From: Actinobacteria bacterium HGW-Actinobacteria-1
GTDB lineage: Bacteria; Actinomycetota; Coriobacteriia; Anaerosomatales; Anaerosomataceae
Direction of reading: 5' to 3'
DNA: 64,000 bases
Assembly: GCA_002841355.1 (NCBI GenBank)
Contig: PHFB01000001.1
Coordinates: 310,001-374,000, forward strand
Below, piece by piece: positions 17,405 through 25,275 of the stretch. Made by a program: the position numbers and the translations under genes. Position 1 is the first letter of the stretch. Each line of letters begins with the position of its first letter. Below the pieces are notes generated by a model. That model was not told the origin of the DNA, did not search any database, and saw only the letters and a program-made list of their open reading frames with translations.

Positions 17405-19618
17405 CTACGCGTTTTCCCTATGCTCCTCGCGAGCTGAGTTCATGTCCGGGCGAAGCAACCGTCGCTTCCCCACAAGCCGGATGAACGTCTCGGTGAGTGT
17501 CGGATCGAACTGGGTGCCGATGCACAGATCAAGCTCCTGAAGAGCGGCTGTAGATGACAGTGCCGCGCGGTAGGGGCGACCCGACGTCATGGCGTCGTAG
17601 GCGTCGCAGATGCACAGCAGACGCGCCTCCAGCGGGATGGCCTCCCCTGCCAGTCCGTCGGGGTATCCCGTGCCATCCCACCGCTCGTGGTGATGGCGAA
17701 CCCACGGGAGAATCTCCTCAAGCTGCGTCGAGCGCAGGATCTTCTCGCCAAGCCCGGGGTGCTCTCGGATATGGCGCAACTCGGACGTGTTCAGGGGACC
17801 GCGCTTGCGCAGCACCCGGTCGGAGATGCCGATCTTGCCGACGTCGTGAAGTAGCGCCGCTACCTCGATAAGCCGGCGCTTCCCCTCATCCAGCTCGGCC
17901 TCCTCGGCAAGCATGACCGAGAGAACCGCAACGTTACGCGAATGGAACTGCGTCAGCGGATCGCGCGCATCGACCGCCGCCGCAAGCGCGCGCACTGTTC
18001 CCAGGTGCGATTGCTCTTCAAGCATGCGAATGCGATCTTCCGCACTCAGAGATTCCACGACCGACTCATCGAACGCGACGATGCGGTCCTTCCCGTGGTA
18101 CTTAGCCCAGTACAGGGCGCCGTCGGCTTTGCGCAGCAGATCGGCTCTTTCAAGGCTGTCCTGCGGATACGTGGCAAGACCGATCGATGCTGTCAGAAGT
18201 CCTGACTCGCCGGTGTCCACTTCGAGCAGAGCCTCGCGGATACGCTCGGCCACTCTGGACCTGTCGACATCGTTTGCCTCGGGCAGGATGATCGCGAACT
18301 CATCGGCTCCGAGTCTGCAGACGACATCCGACGCCCGGCAAGCCGTGCGGATCGCTCCCGCTGCCGACTTCAGGACTGCATCGCCGAATGCGTGGCCGTG
18401 CGCGCCGTTGATGCGCGAGAACCCGTCGAGGTCGAGCACCGCCACCGACAGTCGGCTGCCGCGCCGACCGGCCATGTCCAGCTCGAGCTGCAGCCGTTCG
18501 TGGAAGTACCGGTGACCGAAGAGTTCCGTGAGCGGGTCGTTCACTGCCCTATCGAAGAGGAACTCGTTTTCGATAGCGGACACGGCAGAGCGGCCCGCGA
18601 CTATGAATGTGAGACCGAGCGCCGTAATCGCGTACGCAGTACGCGTAAGCGAATCAACTGATTCGAGTAGCGCCATGTACCCAAACACCGGGATTCCAAC
18701 GGTGAACAGCGTGGGCATCGTGATCGAGAGCGATCCGTGGCGTCTCGGACGCATGCGCGGCAACGTGAGGAACCTCGGCTCATCGCGCTCGACGCGCAGC
18801 CGGGTCATCGCGCCCGAGAAGACCATGAACGCGCCCGCCATCCAGAGGATCTCTATGATGCTGTCCCACGGGAGCGAGCGGTTAAGGACGGAGCCGAGGT
18901 ACCACAGCGGCCACAACGCTGTCGCGAAACCGTACACGCCAACGCCGACGATGACGCGTCGCTCGCATTCGCGCCAGTGGTTCCAGCCACGTGTCGCGAA
19001 GTTCACCGCAGTCGCAATGAGCATGAAGATGCCAAGCACCGAGTAGACCGCGGCCGCGATATCCTCGACGGGTCCGGATGCCGGGTACTTGGCGGTCATA
19101 GGAACCGCGAAGAACGCCAGCACCGATCCGAAGATCAGGAAGCCGGCGCCCGCAGCATCGGTGATGTGTCGTACGCCGACAGCACGCGAGAGCGTGCGGA
19201 AGTCGGTGAGCCTGAACAGAGTGACGATCAGCACGATGGCTGCGATCATGCTCACGATCATCGGCAGCGCAGACGAGTCACCGCTAAGCGGACGCCCGAT
19301 GAGCACAAGCACGCTCACGTACGCCTCGCTCAAAGAGATGAGCAGCAGACCGATCGAGAGACCACGCCAGAGGCGACGCTCACGATCGCTTGCGCGCAGA
19401 TATGCCATGAGTGTGGCGATCGTCGCGAGGAAGAACGGTACAAGGTACGCAAGTTGCCGGACAGCCTCAAGAAGCAACGAGCGCTCCGGGACCGAGTAGA
19501 GAATCCCGTACAGGCCGCAACACACCAGGGCCAACACCACTACCGGCGCAACCGGACGCACTGGAGAGGTGCGATCTCGGCTTCCGATGGGGGCACCGTC
19601 AAGCGCGCGCGTTCCCAT
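17405..19618 (-). CDS. Membrane GGDEF / HD-GYP signalling protein
   Basis: A cyclic-nucleotide second-messenger protein of about 737 residues. The N-terminal ~330 residues hold about eight to ten hydrophobic helices (a sensor of unknown ligand). A GGDEF-type domain follows, in which the active-site loop reads RLGADEFAIILPE, so the second Gly is Ala. A C-terminal HD-GYP phosphodiesterase domain has LLHDVGKIGISD, HIREHPGLG, HHHERWDGTGYPDGL and CDAYDAMTS, with HD and GYP complete. Degradation of cyclic di-GMP is therefore well supported, while synthesis is doubtful. The ATG at 19618 has GAAGGG 8 nt upstream. Confidence 0.9.
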   Translation of the reverse strand: MGTRALDGAPIGSRDRTSPVRPVAPVVVLALVCCGLYGILYSVPERSLLLEAVRQLAYLVPFFLATIATLMAYLRASDRERRLWRGLSIGLLLISLSEAYVSVLVLIGRPLSGDSSALPMIVSMIAAIVLIVTLFRLTDFRTLSRAVGVRHITDAAGAGFLIFGSVLAFFAVPMTAKYPASGPVEDIAAAVYSVLGIFMLIATAVNFATRGWNHWRECERRVIVGVGVYGFATALWPLWYLGSVLNRSLPWDSIIEILWMAGAFMVFSGAMTRLRVERDEPRFLTLPRMRPRRHGSLSITMPTLFTVGIPVFGYMALLESVDSLTRTAYAITALGLTFIVAGRSAVSAIENEFLFDRAVNDPLTELFGHRYFHERLQLELDMAGRRGSRLSVAVLDLDGFSRINGAHGHAFGDAVLKSAAGAIRTACRASDVVCRLGADEFAIILPEANDVDRSRVAERIREALLEVDTGESGLLTASIGLATYPQDSLERADLLRKADGALYWAKYHGKDRIVAFDESVVESLSAEDRIRMLEEQSHLGTVRALAAAVDARDPLTQFHSRNVAVLSVMLAEEAELDEGKRRLIEVAALLHDVGKIGISDRVLRKRGPLNTSELRHIREHPGLGEKILRSTQLEEILPWVRHHHERWDGTGYPDGLAGEAIPLEARLLCICDAYDAMTSGRPYRAALSSTAALQELDLCIGTQFDPTLTETFIRLVGKRRLLRPDMNSAREEHRENA

Positions 19619-19682
19619 GCATTGGACCCTTCGTGTTCGCGTGAGCACTGAGACAGCGCAGCTGTCGACCGGTCAGGCGTAG

Positions 19683-19716
19683 TATAGTCGTGACCTGGCA
19701 TTCAGTGCCAGGTCAC
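19683..19716 (+). promoter_or_regulatory. -10 element and perfect inverted repeat before rubrerythrin-like gene
   Basis: TATAGT at 19683-19688 is followed one base later by a perfect 11-bp inverted repeat (GTGACCTGGCA, 5-nt spacer, TGCCAGGTCAC; 19690-19716). The position, over the expected transcription start and 34 bp before the start codon, suits either a repressor operator or a 5' mRNA hairpin. No good -35 is visible, which would fit an activated promoter. Confidence 0.55.
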
Positions 19717-19750
19717 ACCCAGGAAACCCCCTCCCGAGAGGAGCCCCCAC

Positions 19751-20287
19751 ATGCAACTGAAGATGTTCCGCTGCCGGATCTGTGGTGAGACCTATCTGGG
19801 TTACGAGGAACCGGGCAACTGCCCGTTTTGCGGAGCGCATGTCGAGTTCTTAGTGGACCCGGCCGAGTACGACGCCTCCGTCAACCGCGTCGAGCTCACC
19901 GAGACCGAGCGTGGCGACCTGGATTCCTCCATCGAGCTCGAGCGTGCGAACACGCGCTTCTACCTGGGCATGGCCGAGCGAAAGGACAACGACACGCTCC
20001 GCTCGGCGTACAAACGGCTGGCGAAGGTGGAGGCCGAGCATTGCTCGGTATTCTGCAAGCTCGCCGGGATACCGAAGCCGGCGGACCTGCTTGAGCCCGG
20101 TGAGACGACCGGCTCGTGGGCGGGAGACATCGCCGAATCGCTCGCACGCGAGAACCGCGCGACGACGCTCTATGCGAACTTCGCTGCCCGGGCCACGAGC
20201 CCGCGTCTGCGCGAGGTCTGGGAGGCTGTGAGCGCGGTCGAGGCGGACCACATCACGCTCGACGAGCTGGCGATGACGTACATCTAG
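19751..20287 (+). CDS. Rubredoxin-rubrerythrin fusion protein
   Basis: A 178-residue non-haem iron protein with the domains in reversed order. The N-terminal ~35 residues form a rubredoxin-like Fe(Cys)4 site (CRICGETY and CPFCGAH), followed by a ferritin-like four-helix bundle. Two repeats of E...ExxH-type ligands are visible (ELERAN, KVEAEHCSVF; LARENRA, AVEADHITLDEL). Such proteins reduce hydrogen peroxide in anaerobes. The start has GAGAGGAG upstream. It is a single-gene unit between an inverted repeat and a terminator hairpin. A peroxide-scavenging role is a family-based inference; electron donor unknown. Confidence 0.88.
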   Translation: MQLKMFRCRICGETYLGYEEPGNCPFCGAHVEFLVDPAEYDASVNRVELTETERGDLDSSIELERANTRFYLGMAERKDNDTLRSAYKRLAKVEAEHCSVFCKLAGIPKPADLLEPGETTGSWAGDIAESLARENRATTLYANFAARATSPRLREVWEAVSAVEADHITLDELAMTYI

Positions 20288-20302
20288 CGCTGCCGGACGA
20301 AT

Positions 20303-20335
20303 CAAGGCCCCGGAGGATGCATCCCCGGGGCCTTG
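20303..20335 (+). terminator. Terminator between convergent genes
   Basis: An 11-bp stem (CAAGGCCCCGG / CCGGGGCCTTG) with an 11-nt loop, 15 bp past the rubrerythrin-like stop, followed by TCATTTC. It lies between convergent genes, so it may serve both strands. Confidence 0.7.
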
Positions 20336-20352
20336 TCATTTCACGTGACGTC

Positions 20353-21123
20353 CTAGAGCTCCTTGCGACCGAACGCGAGCACCGCACCGCCTACCAGGAG
20401 CACGATAGCGAGCGCTCCGGTCGCGAGGGGCCACGCGAGGCTCACCTCGGTGCCAAGCAGCACGGCGTTCGGGGCGCTCATCAGCCCGGCGGGGCTGTAC
20501 TTCACTGCCGGCCCCCAGAGCGTCGCGATCGAGAGCAGCACCAACATGCCGAAGCCGAGTCCGGCCGCGCCCGATTGCGAATCGATCAGCGCCGAGACAA
20601 GCGTCATCACCGCCGTCACGAAGAGCGCGAACACAAGCCACACGCCCGTCGCGCCAGCAAGCACGCGGATGGGTGCCTCGGCGAACACCGCGTATGTCAC
20701 GCCCCACGTAGCCACCGCGCCAACGACGGTCGTCACCGTGAGGAAGACCGCATTCGATGCGAACTTCGCCAGGATGAACGCCGGGCGTGAGACCGGCTTG
20801 GTCAGCACGAGGATGGCGGTGCCCGAGCGTCGCTCGGCAGAGACCATGCCGCCGAGGATGATCACGAGCGCCCAGATCACGATCTGCGAGATGTTCTTCG
20901 TCCACTGCGCGTACGCATCGCGCCACGTGGGGTCGGGCAGGTTGATGACGGCACCGCCCAGGCCGCCGCTATCGGACATGGACTTGATCAAGTCGGGCGT
21001 GAGCTTGGCCAAAATGGGACCGCTGAGCGCGAGGAGCAGCACGATGCCCGGCAGCACCCAGATGCGCCACGTTCGTACGATCTCACGAAGTTCCTTGCCG
21101 AGAAACGCACCGAAGCCGCGCAT
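20353..21123 (-). CDS. ABC-2 type transporter permease
   Basis: A membrane permease of about 256 residues with about six hydrophobic helices. The N-terminus FLGKELREIVRTWRIWVLPG is typical of ABC-2/NatB/YxlG-like permeases. The start overlaps the ATPase stop by one base (TAATG), so the two are coupled. It is the last gene of the PadR operon. Cargo is unknown; such exporters often handle peptides, lipids or sodium. Confidence 0.88.
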   Translation of the reverse strand: MRGFGAFLGKELREIVRTWRIWVLPGIVLLLALSGPILAKLTPDLIKSMSDSGGLGGAVINLPDPTWRDAYAQWTKNISQIVIWALVIILGGMVSAERRSGTAILVLTKPVSRPAFILAKFASNAVFLTVTTVVGAVATWGVTYAVFAEAPIRVLAGATGVWLVFALFVTAVMTLVSALIDSQSGAAGLGFGMLVLLSIATLWGPAVKYSPAGLMSAPNAVLLGTEVSLAWPLATGALAIVLLVGGAVLAFGRKEL

Positions 21124-22049
21124 TACCGCTCACCTCCCACGAGCTCCACGAAGACTTCCTCCAGGGAGACCTCGCCGCCTTCCATCCGCACGAGCCCGGC
21201 ACCCTCGGCGACGACCGCGGCCGGAATCGCGAGCCGGGCAGCGTCGATGTCGTTCACGGTCAGGATGACCGAGTGGTTCTCGCGCTCGACCGCGCTCGTC
21301 CAGCTCTCTGCCGAGAAGCGCTTCGCGAGCGCGTCGGCAGCGGATGTGACCTCGAGGACGATCTTCTGCGCGCCGTAGCGGCTCTTGAGATCGTCGATCG
21401 GTGCCTGCGCAACGACCCGACCGCGATCGAGAATCGCGACGGTGTCGCACACGCGCTCCACGTCGGAGAGGATGTGCGTTGAGAAGAACACGGTCGTGCG
21501 ACCCGCGAGCGACGCGATCATGTCCAGCACCTCTTTGCGCCCGATCGGATCAAGCGCCGAGGTTGGTTCGTCGAGCATGAGCAGCGACGGTGCGTTGATG
21601 AGCGCCTGGGCAACGCCGAGGCGCTGCTTCATTCCACGCGAGTACCCGCCGATGCGTGCCTTCACGTCTGACAGCCCGGCAAGCTCCAGAAGCGCCTTCA
21701 CGCGCTCGTCGAGCGTGGTTCCCGTGATGCCGAACAGGCTGCCGGTGAAGCGCATGAACTCCTCGGCGGTCATCCAGTCGTAGAAGCCGGGCACGTCCGG
21801 CAGGAAGCCGATGCGTGCGCGCACCTCGTTGCCTGCCGACGCCACGTCGGTGCCGAACACCTTCGCGCTTCCCGACGTCGCCTGCGCAAGTCCCGTGAGG
21901 ATGCGCAGCGTAGTCGTCTTCCCTGCCCCGTTCGGGCCGAGGAATCCGAAGACGGATCCCTCGGGGACCGAAAGGTCGATGCCGTCGAGCGCGTGGAACG
22001 AGCCGTAGTGCTTCGCGAGCCCTGTGAGCTCTATCGCTGGGACGGCCAC
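21123..22049 (-). CDS. ABC transporter ATP-binding protein
   Basis: A 308-residue drug or peptide exporter-type ATPase: Walker A FLGPNGAGKTTTLRIL, Q-loop and motif PGFYDWMTAEEFMRF, signature YSRGMKQRLG (in place of LSGGQ), Walker B LLMLDEPTSALDPIGR, and a ~85-residue C-terminal regulatory domain. The GTG at 22049 follows the previous gene's TAG by one base. The longer frame to 22121 would overlap that gene. The ribosome site is weak, consistent with translational coupling. Together with the downstream permease it forms an exporter of NatAB/YxlFG type. Confidence 0.9.
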   Translation of the reverse strand: MAVPAIELTGLAKHYGSFHALDGIDLSVPEGSVFGFLGPNGAGKTTTLRILTGLAQATSGSAKVFGTDVASAGNEVRARIGFLPDVPGFYDWMTAEEFMRFTGSLFGITGTTLDERVKALLELAGLSDVKARIGGYSRGMKQRLGVAQALINAPSLLMLDEPTSALDPIGRKEVLDMIASLAGRTTVFFSTHILSDVERVCDTVAILDRGRVVAQAPIDDLKSRYGAQKIVLEVTSAADALAKRFSAESWTSAVERENHSVILTVNDIDAARLAIPAAVVAEGAGLVRMEGGEVSLEEVFVELVGGER

Positions 22050-22050
22050 G

Positions 22051-22386
22051 CTACTCGCCGTCCCGGCTGCCGTAGAGCACGTCTGCGGCACGCTCCGCGC
22101 GATCCGCCGTCTTGGGCGCACCCTCGGCAGGGGCAGTGGCGAACGGATCCGCGGCAGCCGCCGGCTTGCGACCGATGACGAGGAACAGCAGCGGTCCGAT
22201 GAAGGAGTTCATGAGCAGCAGGATGATAAGCAGCCAAGGCCACTTCTTGCCGAACACGAGCTGCTCGTCCGGCGTCTTCATCAGCCGGAACAGCGCGAAG
22301 CCGGTCACGCCAAGCTCGAGCACGATCAGGGCACCGATGAGCGCGATGGTGGTACCCGATAGGTCGCTCAGTGATGTCACGTTCAT
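22051..22386 (-). CDS. Small PLDc_N-type membrane protein
   Basis: 111 residues, two transmembrane helices (TIALIGALIVLELGVTGF and LLIILLLMNSFIGPLLFLVI) separated by the basic loop FGKKWPW. This fits the PLDc_N (phospholipase D nuclease N-terminal) small-membrane-protein family such as YxlE. An Ala/Asp-rich cytoplasmic tail follows. The ATG at 22386 overlaps the preceding stop (ATGA) and has AGAAGGA upstream. The longer frame to 22647 is antisense-like and rejected. The PLDc_N-ATPase-permease order equals B. subtilis yxlEFG, where YxlE is thought to act with the exporter and the sigma-Y operon; the role here is inferred. Confidence 0.8.
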   Translation of the reverse strand: MNVTSLSDLSGTTIALIGALIVLELGVTGFALFRLMKTPDEQLVFGKKWPWLLIILLLMNSFIGPLLFLVIGRKPAAAADPFATAPAEGAPKTADRAERAADVLYGSRDGE

Positions 22387-23303
22387 TCCGATTCCTTCTC
22401 TCTTCCCGGCGCCGCGGGTGCGGCACTCCATTCCTTCTTGAGGCTCGCCCGTGCGAGCACGTAGAACATCACACCGGGCACGAGGACGCAGAGGAGCACG
22501 AGCAGCCCGATCCACCAGCCCTCGACGCCGTACACCACATTCGCGATCGTGTAGCCGGCAATCGTGCCGGCAAGCACGCCGAAGAACATCGAAAGCGTGG
22601 CGATGATGGCGAACGTCCCCCTCGACGCGCGGCTGGTCCACGCCCACAGGTACGCCGCGAGCGGCGCGCCCAGGGCGACAGCCACGAGAACACTGAGCGT
22701 GACCGTCTTGGAGCCCCAGCCGTCCGCGGCACCGCCAGCGTCGAAGTGCACCGGGATCGTCTCGGGCATCCTGCTCCAGAACGCGATGACAACTCCTGCC
22801 ACAGCCATTCCAAGGAGCACTGGCAACGTCACCGCTACCGAGACTGCGGCGTCGCTCAGGTTCTCGAGCGGCCGTTCCTCAACATCGTCCGGCCGTATCC
22901 AGCCGAGGCGGGCAGCGATGGCCCCGAAGTTGATGGTCCAGCCGACCCCGAACGTCCTCGGCATGAAGATCCGCGGGTCGGACGGGTTCCAGATGCGATC
23001 CATGACCGTGCTCGCTGTTGGCGTGCGGAACTCGAACGGCATGCCGAGAATGCGCCCCTGCGGCTGCGGCGACGTGCTCTCGCGGCCGAACGCCTCGCGT
23101 ACTGCTGCCGCATACTCGGCAGGCGATCCCAGATCCGCTATCGCGGCGTGCTCCGCCGCCTCATTGCCGCCACGGCGACCGATATCGGTGAGGAGGTTCG
23201 CCTCCAGTTCCGCGACCGCCTCGTCACGCTCGCCAGCAGGGAGTCCAGCCAGCGCGGCGTGGACCTCGCTGAGGTACTGCTTCAGCTCGAGGTTCTCAGG
23301 CAT
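22383..23303 (-). CDS. HAAS-domain membrane protein (DUF1700/DUF1648-like)
   Basis: About 306 residues. The first ~75 residues form a HAAS-like helical domain (LKQYLSEVHAALAGLPAGERDEAVAELEANL), usually found next to PadR regulators. A linker with FGVGWTINFGAIAARLGWIRPDD follows, then four or five transmembrane helices. One loop is DUF1648-like (FWSRMPETIPVHFDAGGAADGW). The ATG at 23303 (AAGGGAG 9 nt upstream) overlaps the padR stop by 8 nt. HAAS proteins are inferred to partner PadR regulators as sensors or effectors; the exact role is not established. Confidence 0.82.
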   Translation of the reverse strand: MPENLELKQYLSEVHAALAGLPAGERDEAVAELEANLLTDIGRRGGNEAAEHAAIADLGSPAEYAAAVREAFGRESTSPQPQGRILGMPFEFRTPTASTVMDRIWNPSDPRIFMPRTFGVGWTINFGAIAARLGWIRPDDVEERPLENLSDAAVSVAVTLPVLLGMAVAGVVIAFWSRMPETIPVHFDAGGAADGWGSKTVTLSVLVAVALGAPLAAYLWAWTSRASRGTFAIIATLSMFFGVLAGTIAGYTIANVVYGVEGWWIGLLVLLCVLVPGVMFYVLARASLKKEWSAAPAAPGREKESE

Positions 23304-23643
23304 GCGAGTCAACTCCCTTCAACAACGAATCGATGGCGGACGACAGGTCGCGCCACGACGACGACATCTCGGCCAGGTCACGGCTGCCTGCCTCGGCCAG
23401 CCGGTAGTACTTGCGGGGCGGCCCCACGGGCGACTCGCGCCAGACCGAGTCCACCAGCGACGCCTTCTTGAGGCGGCTCAGGAGCGGATACACCGTCCCT
23501 GACGTCACCGCCAATCCCGGAAGCACCGCAAGGCGATCGACGATCTCGGCGCCGTAGAGCTCGCCGCGTGCTAGAAGCGCGAGTATCGCCAGCTCGACAG
23601 CGCCCTTGCGGAACTGCGAGGTACGCGAATCTGCCTCTCCCAT
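23296..23643 (-). CDS. PadR-family transcriptional regulator
   Basis: 115 residues, one winged helix domain: KGAVELAILALLARGELYGAEIVDRL (helix-turn-helix start) and SGTVYPLLSRLKKASLVDS (recognition helix and wing), followed by YYRLAEAGSRDLAEM. This is the short PadR subfamily s1 size. The ATG has GGAAGGAGG upstream. It heads the operon PadR-HAAS-PLDc_N-ATPase-permease. A palindrome in the promoter 50 bp upstream is its likely operator, implying negative autoregulation, with ligand or signal unknown. Confidence 0.92.
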   Translation of the reverse strand: MGEADSRTSQFRKGAVELAILALLARGELYGAEIVDRLAVLPGLAVTSGTVYPLLSRLKKASLVDSVWRESPVGPPRKYYRLAEAGSRDLAEMSSSWRDLSSAIDSLLKGVDSHA

Positions 23644-23684
23644 GCGAACGACCTCCTTCCAGACTTACTTGTTGTGCCATCTAC

Positions 23685-23713
23685 CTTGTATCACACTCTA
23701 GTATGTGATGCAA
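23685..23713 (-). promoter_or_regulatory. padR-operon promoter with embedded palindrome
   Basis: -35 TTGCAT (23708-23713) and -10 TACAAG (23685-23690), exactly 17 bp apart. The spacer is almost entirely occupied by the 20-bp palindrome ATCACA-NN-CTAG-NN-TGTGAT (23690-23709). Occupancy by a dimeric repressor would block polymerase directly. PadR is the obvious candidate, as it is encoded next. Confidence 0.75.
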
Positions 23714-23742
23714 AGTACCGCAAGGGGTCAATCGGAGATTCC

Positions 23743-24837
23743 TTAGCGGTGGCCGGCGATGCGAGCGAGCGTCGCCTCGTACGCCGGTTGCAGCGACTCG
23801 GCGGTGAACCGCTCGGCCAGGTGCCGCGCAGCGCCCGGTTCAGGGCGTTCGAGGATGAGCGAACGCAACAGCGCGACCAGACCTTCGGGGCTCCCGTAGC
23901 GGTACTGCTCCGGGTAGAGCTCCGGGTACGCGAGCCGATCCGGCACGACGGGCGTGCACCCTGCATAGCACGCCTCAAGCATCGCCAGGCCGAAGAACTC
24001 GTTCTGCGCCGTCGATACAGCGATGTCCGAGCTGCCGAGGAGCGCGGCGTACGCTCCCCTCCCCTCGGGCTCGCCGAGGTGCACGAGCCGCTCGCCAAGC
24101 GCCGCTGCGGATGCCTCAACGCTCGCCTGCGTCTCCCGGAACGCCTGCCCGGCGACGGCTACCTCGAAGTCGAGCCCCTCGGCAGCAAGCGCGTGCATAG
24201 CCGAGAAGAACGCCTTGGGATCCTTGTCGTGCTCCCAGCGATGCGGCCACACGATGCGCGACCGCGCGCCGCGCGTGGGCGCCGCCGAAAACGGCGTTGG
24301 GTCGAACGGCGGCGCAAGCACCTCGGATTTCGCGGCGATCCGCTCGGCTACGCCAACCGGATGATGATCGGGGAACTGCTTGAGGAAGCCAGGGATTTCG
24401 CGGATGAACGCGTCGAGGTTCCACTGCGTGTTGAAGAGACACGCGTCTGCCGCAAGCGCGCTCGTGATGTTGGTGAGCGGGAACTGGAGGTCCCACTCGG
24501 CCTCATGGCGCACGGGGTAGACGAGCTGGTTCTCGTGGAAGTAGACGATGGTGGGCACGCCCGCGATCGCGCAGCCCGTAAGCCCTTTGAATTCGGCGAG
24601 GTTGAGGAAGGTGCTCGAGAAGATGAGGTCCCAGCGAGCACCCGAGGCGTACAACCGCTCGACCTCGGCAGCCATCGTGATCGCCGCGCCGCGCATGCGC
24701 CATTTCCACTTGCGCGGCGGCAGCGTGAGCAGGTCGACGTCCCAACCTGGCAGCGGGAAGATGGCGTCGAGCACCGCGCGGTGTGACCCGCCGTAGTAGG
24801 GCTCCAGGATGAGGATGCGACGCGACGTTTGCGGCAC
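23743..24837 (-). CDS. Glycosyltransferase related to tRNA-queuosine mannosyltransferase (QTMAN)
   Basis: A 364-residue GT-B glycosyltransferase. The N-terminal half matches the DUF3524/QTMAN_N family: ILEPYYGGSHRAVLDAI, WKWRMRGAAITMA, STFLNLAEFKGL, IVYFHENQLVYPVRH. The C-terminal half has the NDP-sugar domain: WPHRWEHDKDPKAFFSAM and the ExxxxF/GLAMLEACYAGCTPVVPD acidic region. The family's animal member (GTDC1/QTMAN) adds mannose to queuosine in tRNA-Asp; bacterial members are less well characterised. It lies 3 bp after the 131-residue hypothetical, which follows the ThiI tRNA thiolation gene, supporting an RNA-modification link. The sugar and target in this organism are unproven. Confidence 0.8.
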   Translation of the reverse strand: MPQTSRRILILEPYYGGSHRAVLDAIFPLPGWDVDLLTLPPRKWKWRMRGAAITMAAEVERLYASGARWDLIFSSTFLNLAEFKGLTGCAIAGVPTIVYFHENQLVYPVRHEAEWDLQFPLTNITSALAADACLFNTQWNLDAFIREIPGFLKQFPDHHPVGVAERIAAKSEVLAPPFDPTPFSAAPTRGARSRIVWPHRWEHDKDPKAFFSAMHALAAEGLDFEVAVAGQAFRETQASVEASAAALGERLVHLGEPEGRGAYAALLGSSDIAVSTAQNEFFGLAMLEACYAGCTPVVPDRLAYPELYPEQYRYGSPEGLVALLRSLILERPEPGAARHLAERFTAESLQPAYEATLARIAGHR

Positions 24838-24840
24838 GCG

Positions 24841-25233
24841 CTACCCGGCTCCGCCGGAGGGAGGTGCGGCTGTCGGCGCGGGAGCGGGAGCAGTCGCCGC
24901 TGCAAGCAGCCTACGCTCGAGCTCGGCGATGCGGGGCTTGAGCATCGCTTTGGGAGCGGCACCCCAGACGCCAGACGTCGGATCCATCTCGCCTACATAG
25001 ACGCCAGGAAGAAACGCGTATCCCGCGGTCCATGCCTCGATGTGCACGAGGCCGTCAGCGGGCTCGGCTTTGATGAACTGTGGCACGGTAAGCGCTCCAA
25101 CGCCCTTGCGCCAGACCTGCTCACCACGCTCGTCGCGGTACTCGAATCCTTCGCCCTGGAGATACGCGGTGATGACCGCCCAAGCCTCGTCGCGCGAGAC
25201 GGCCGTACTGAGATCCTTCACATACCGGGACAT
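24841..25233 (-). CDS. Conserved hypothetical protein
   Basis: 130 residues. The first ~75 form an alpha+beta domain (YVKDLSTAVSRDEAWAVITA; QVWRKGVGALTVPQFIKA) with a possible ligand groove. A short helical segment follows and a low-complexity Pro/Ala/Gly tail (residues ~115-131). No transmembrane segment or known catalytic motif. The ATG at 25233 has AAGGGGG upstream; a GTG one codon earlier is possible. It lies between thiI (42 bp) and the QTMAN-like gene (3 bp), so it is probably in the same transcript. Function unknown. Confidence 0.7.
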   Translation of the reverse strand: MSRYVKDLSTAVSRDEAWAVITAYLQGEGFEYRDERGEQVWRKGVGALTVPQFIKAEPADGLVHIEAWTAGYAFLPGVYVGEMDPTSGVWGAAPKAMLKPRIAELERRLLAAATAPAPAPTAAPPSGGAG

Positions 25234-25275
25234 CACTACCCCCTTGTCCGCGTCCTGGCGGCGTACGTCGCCTGG

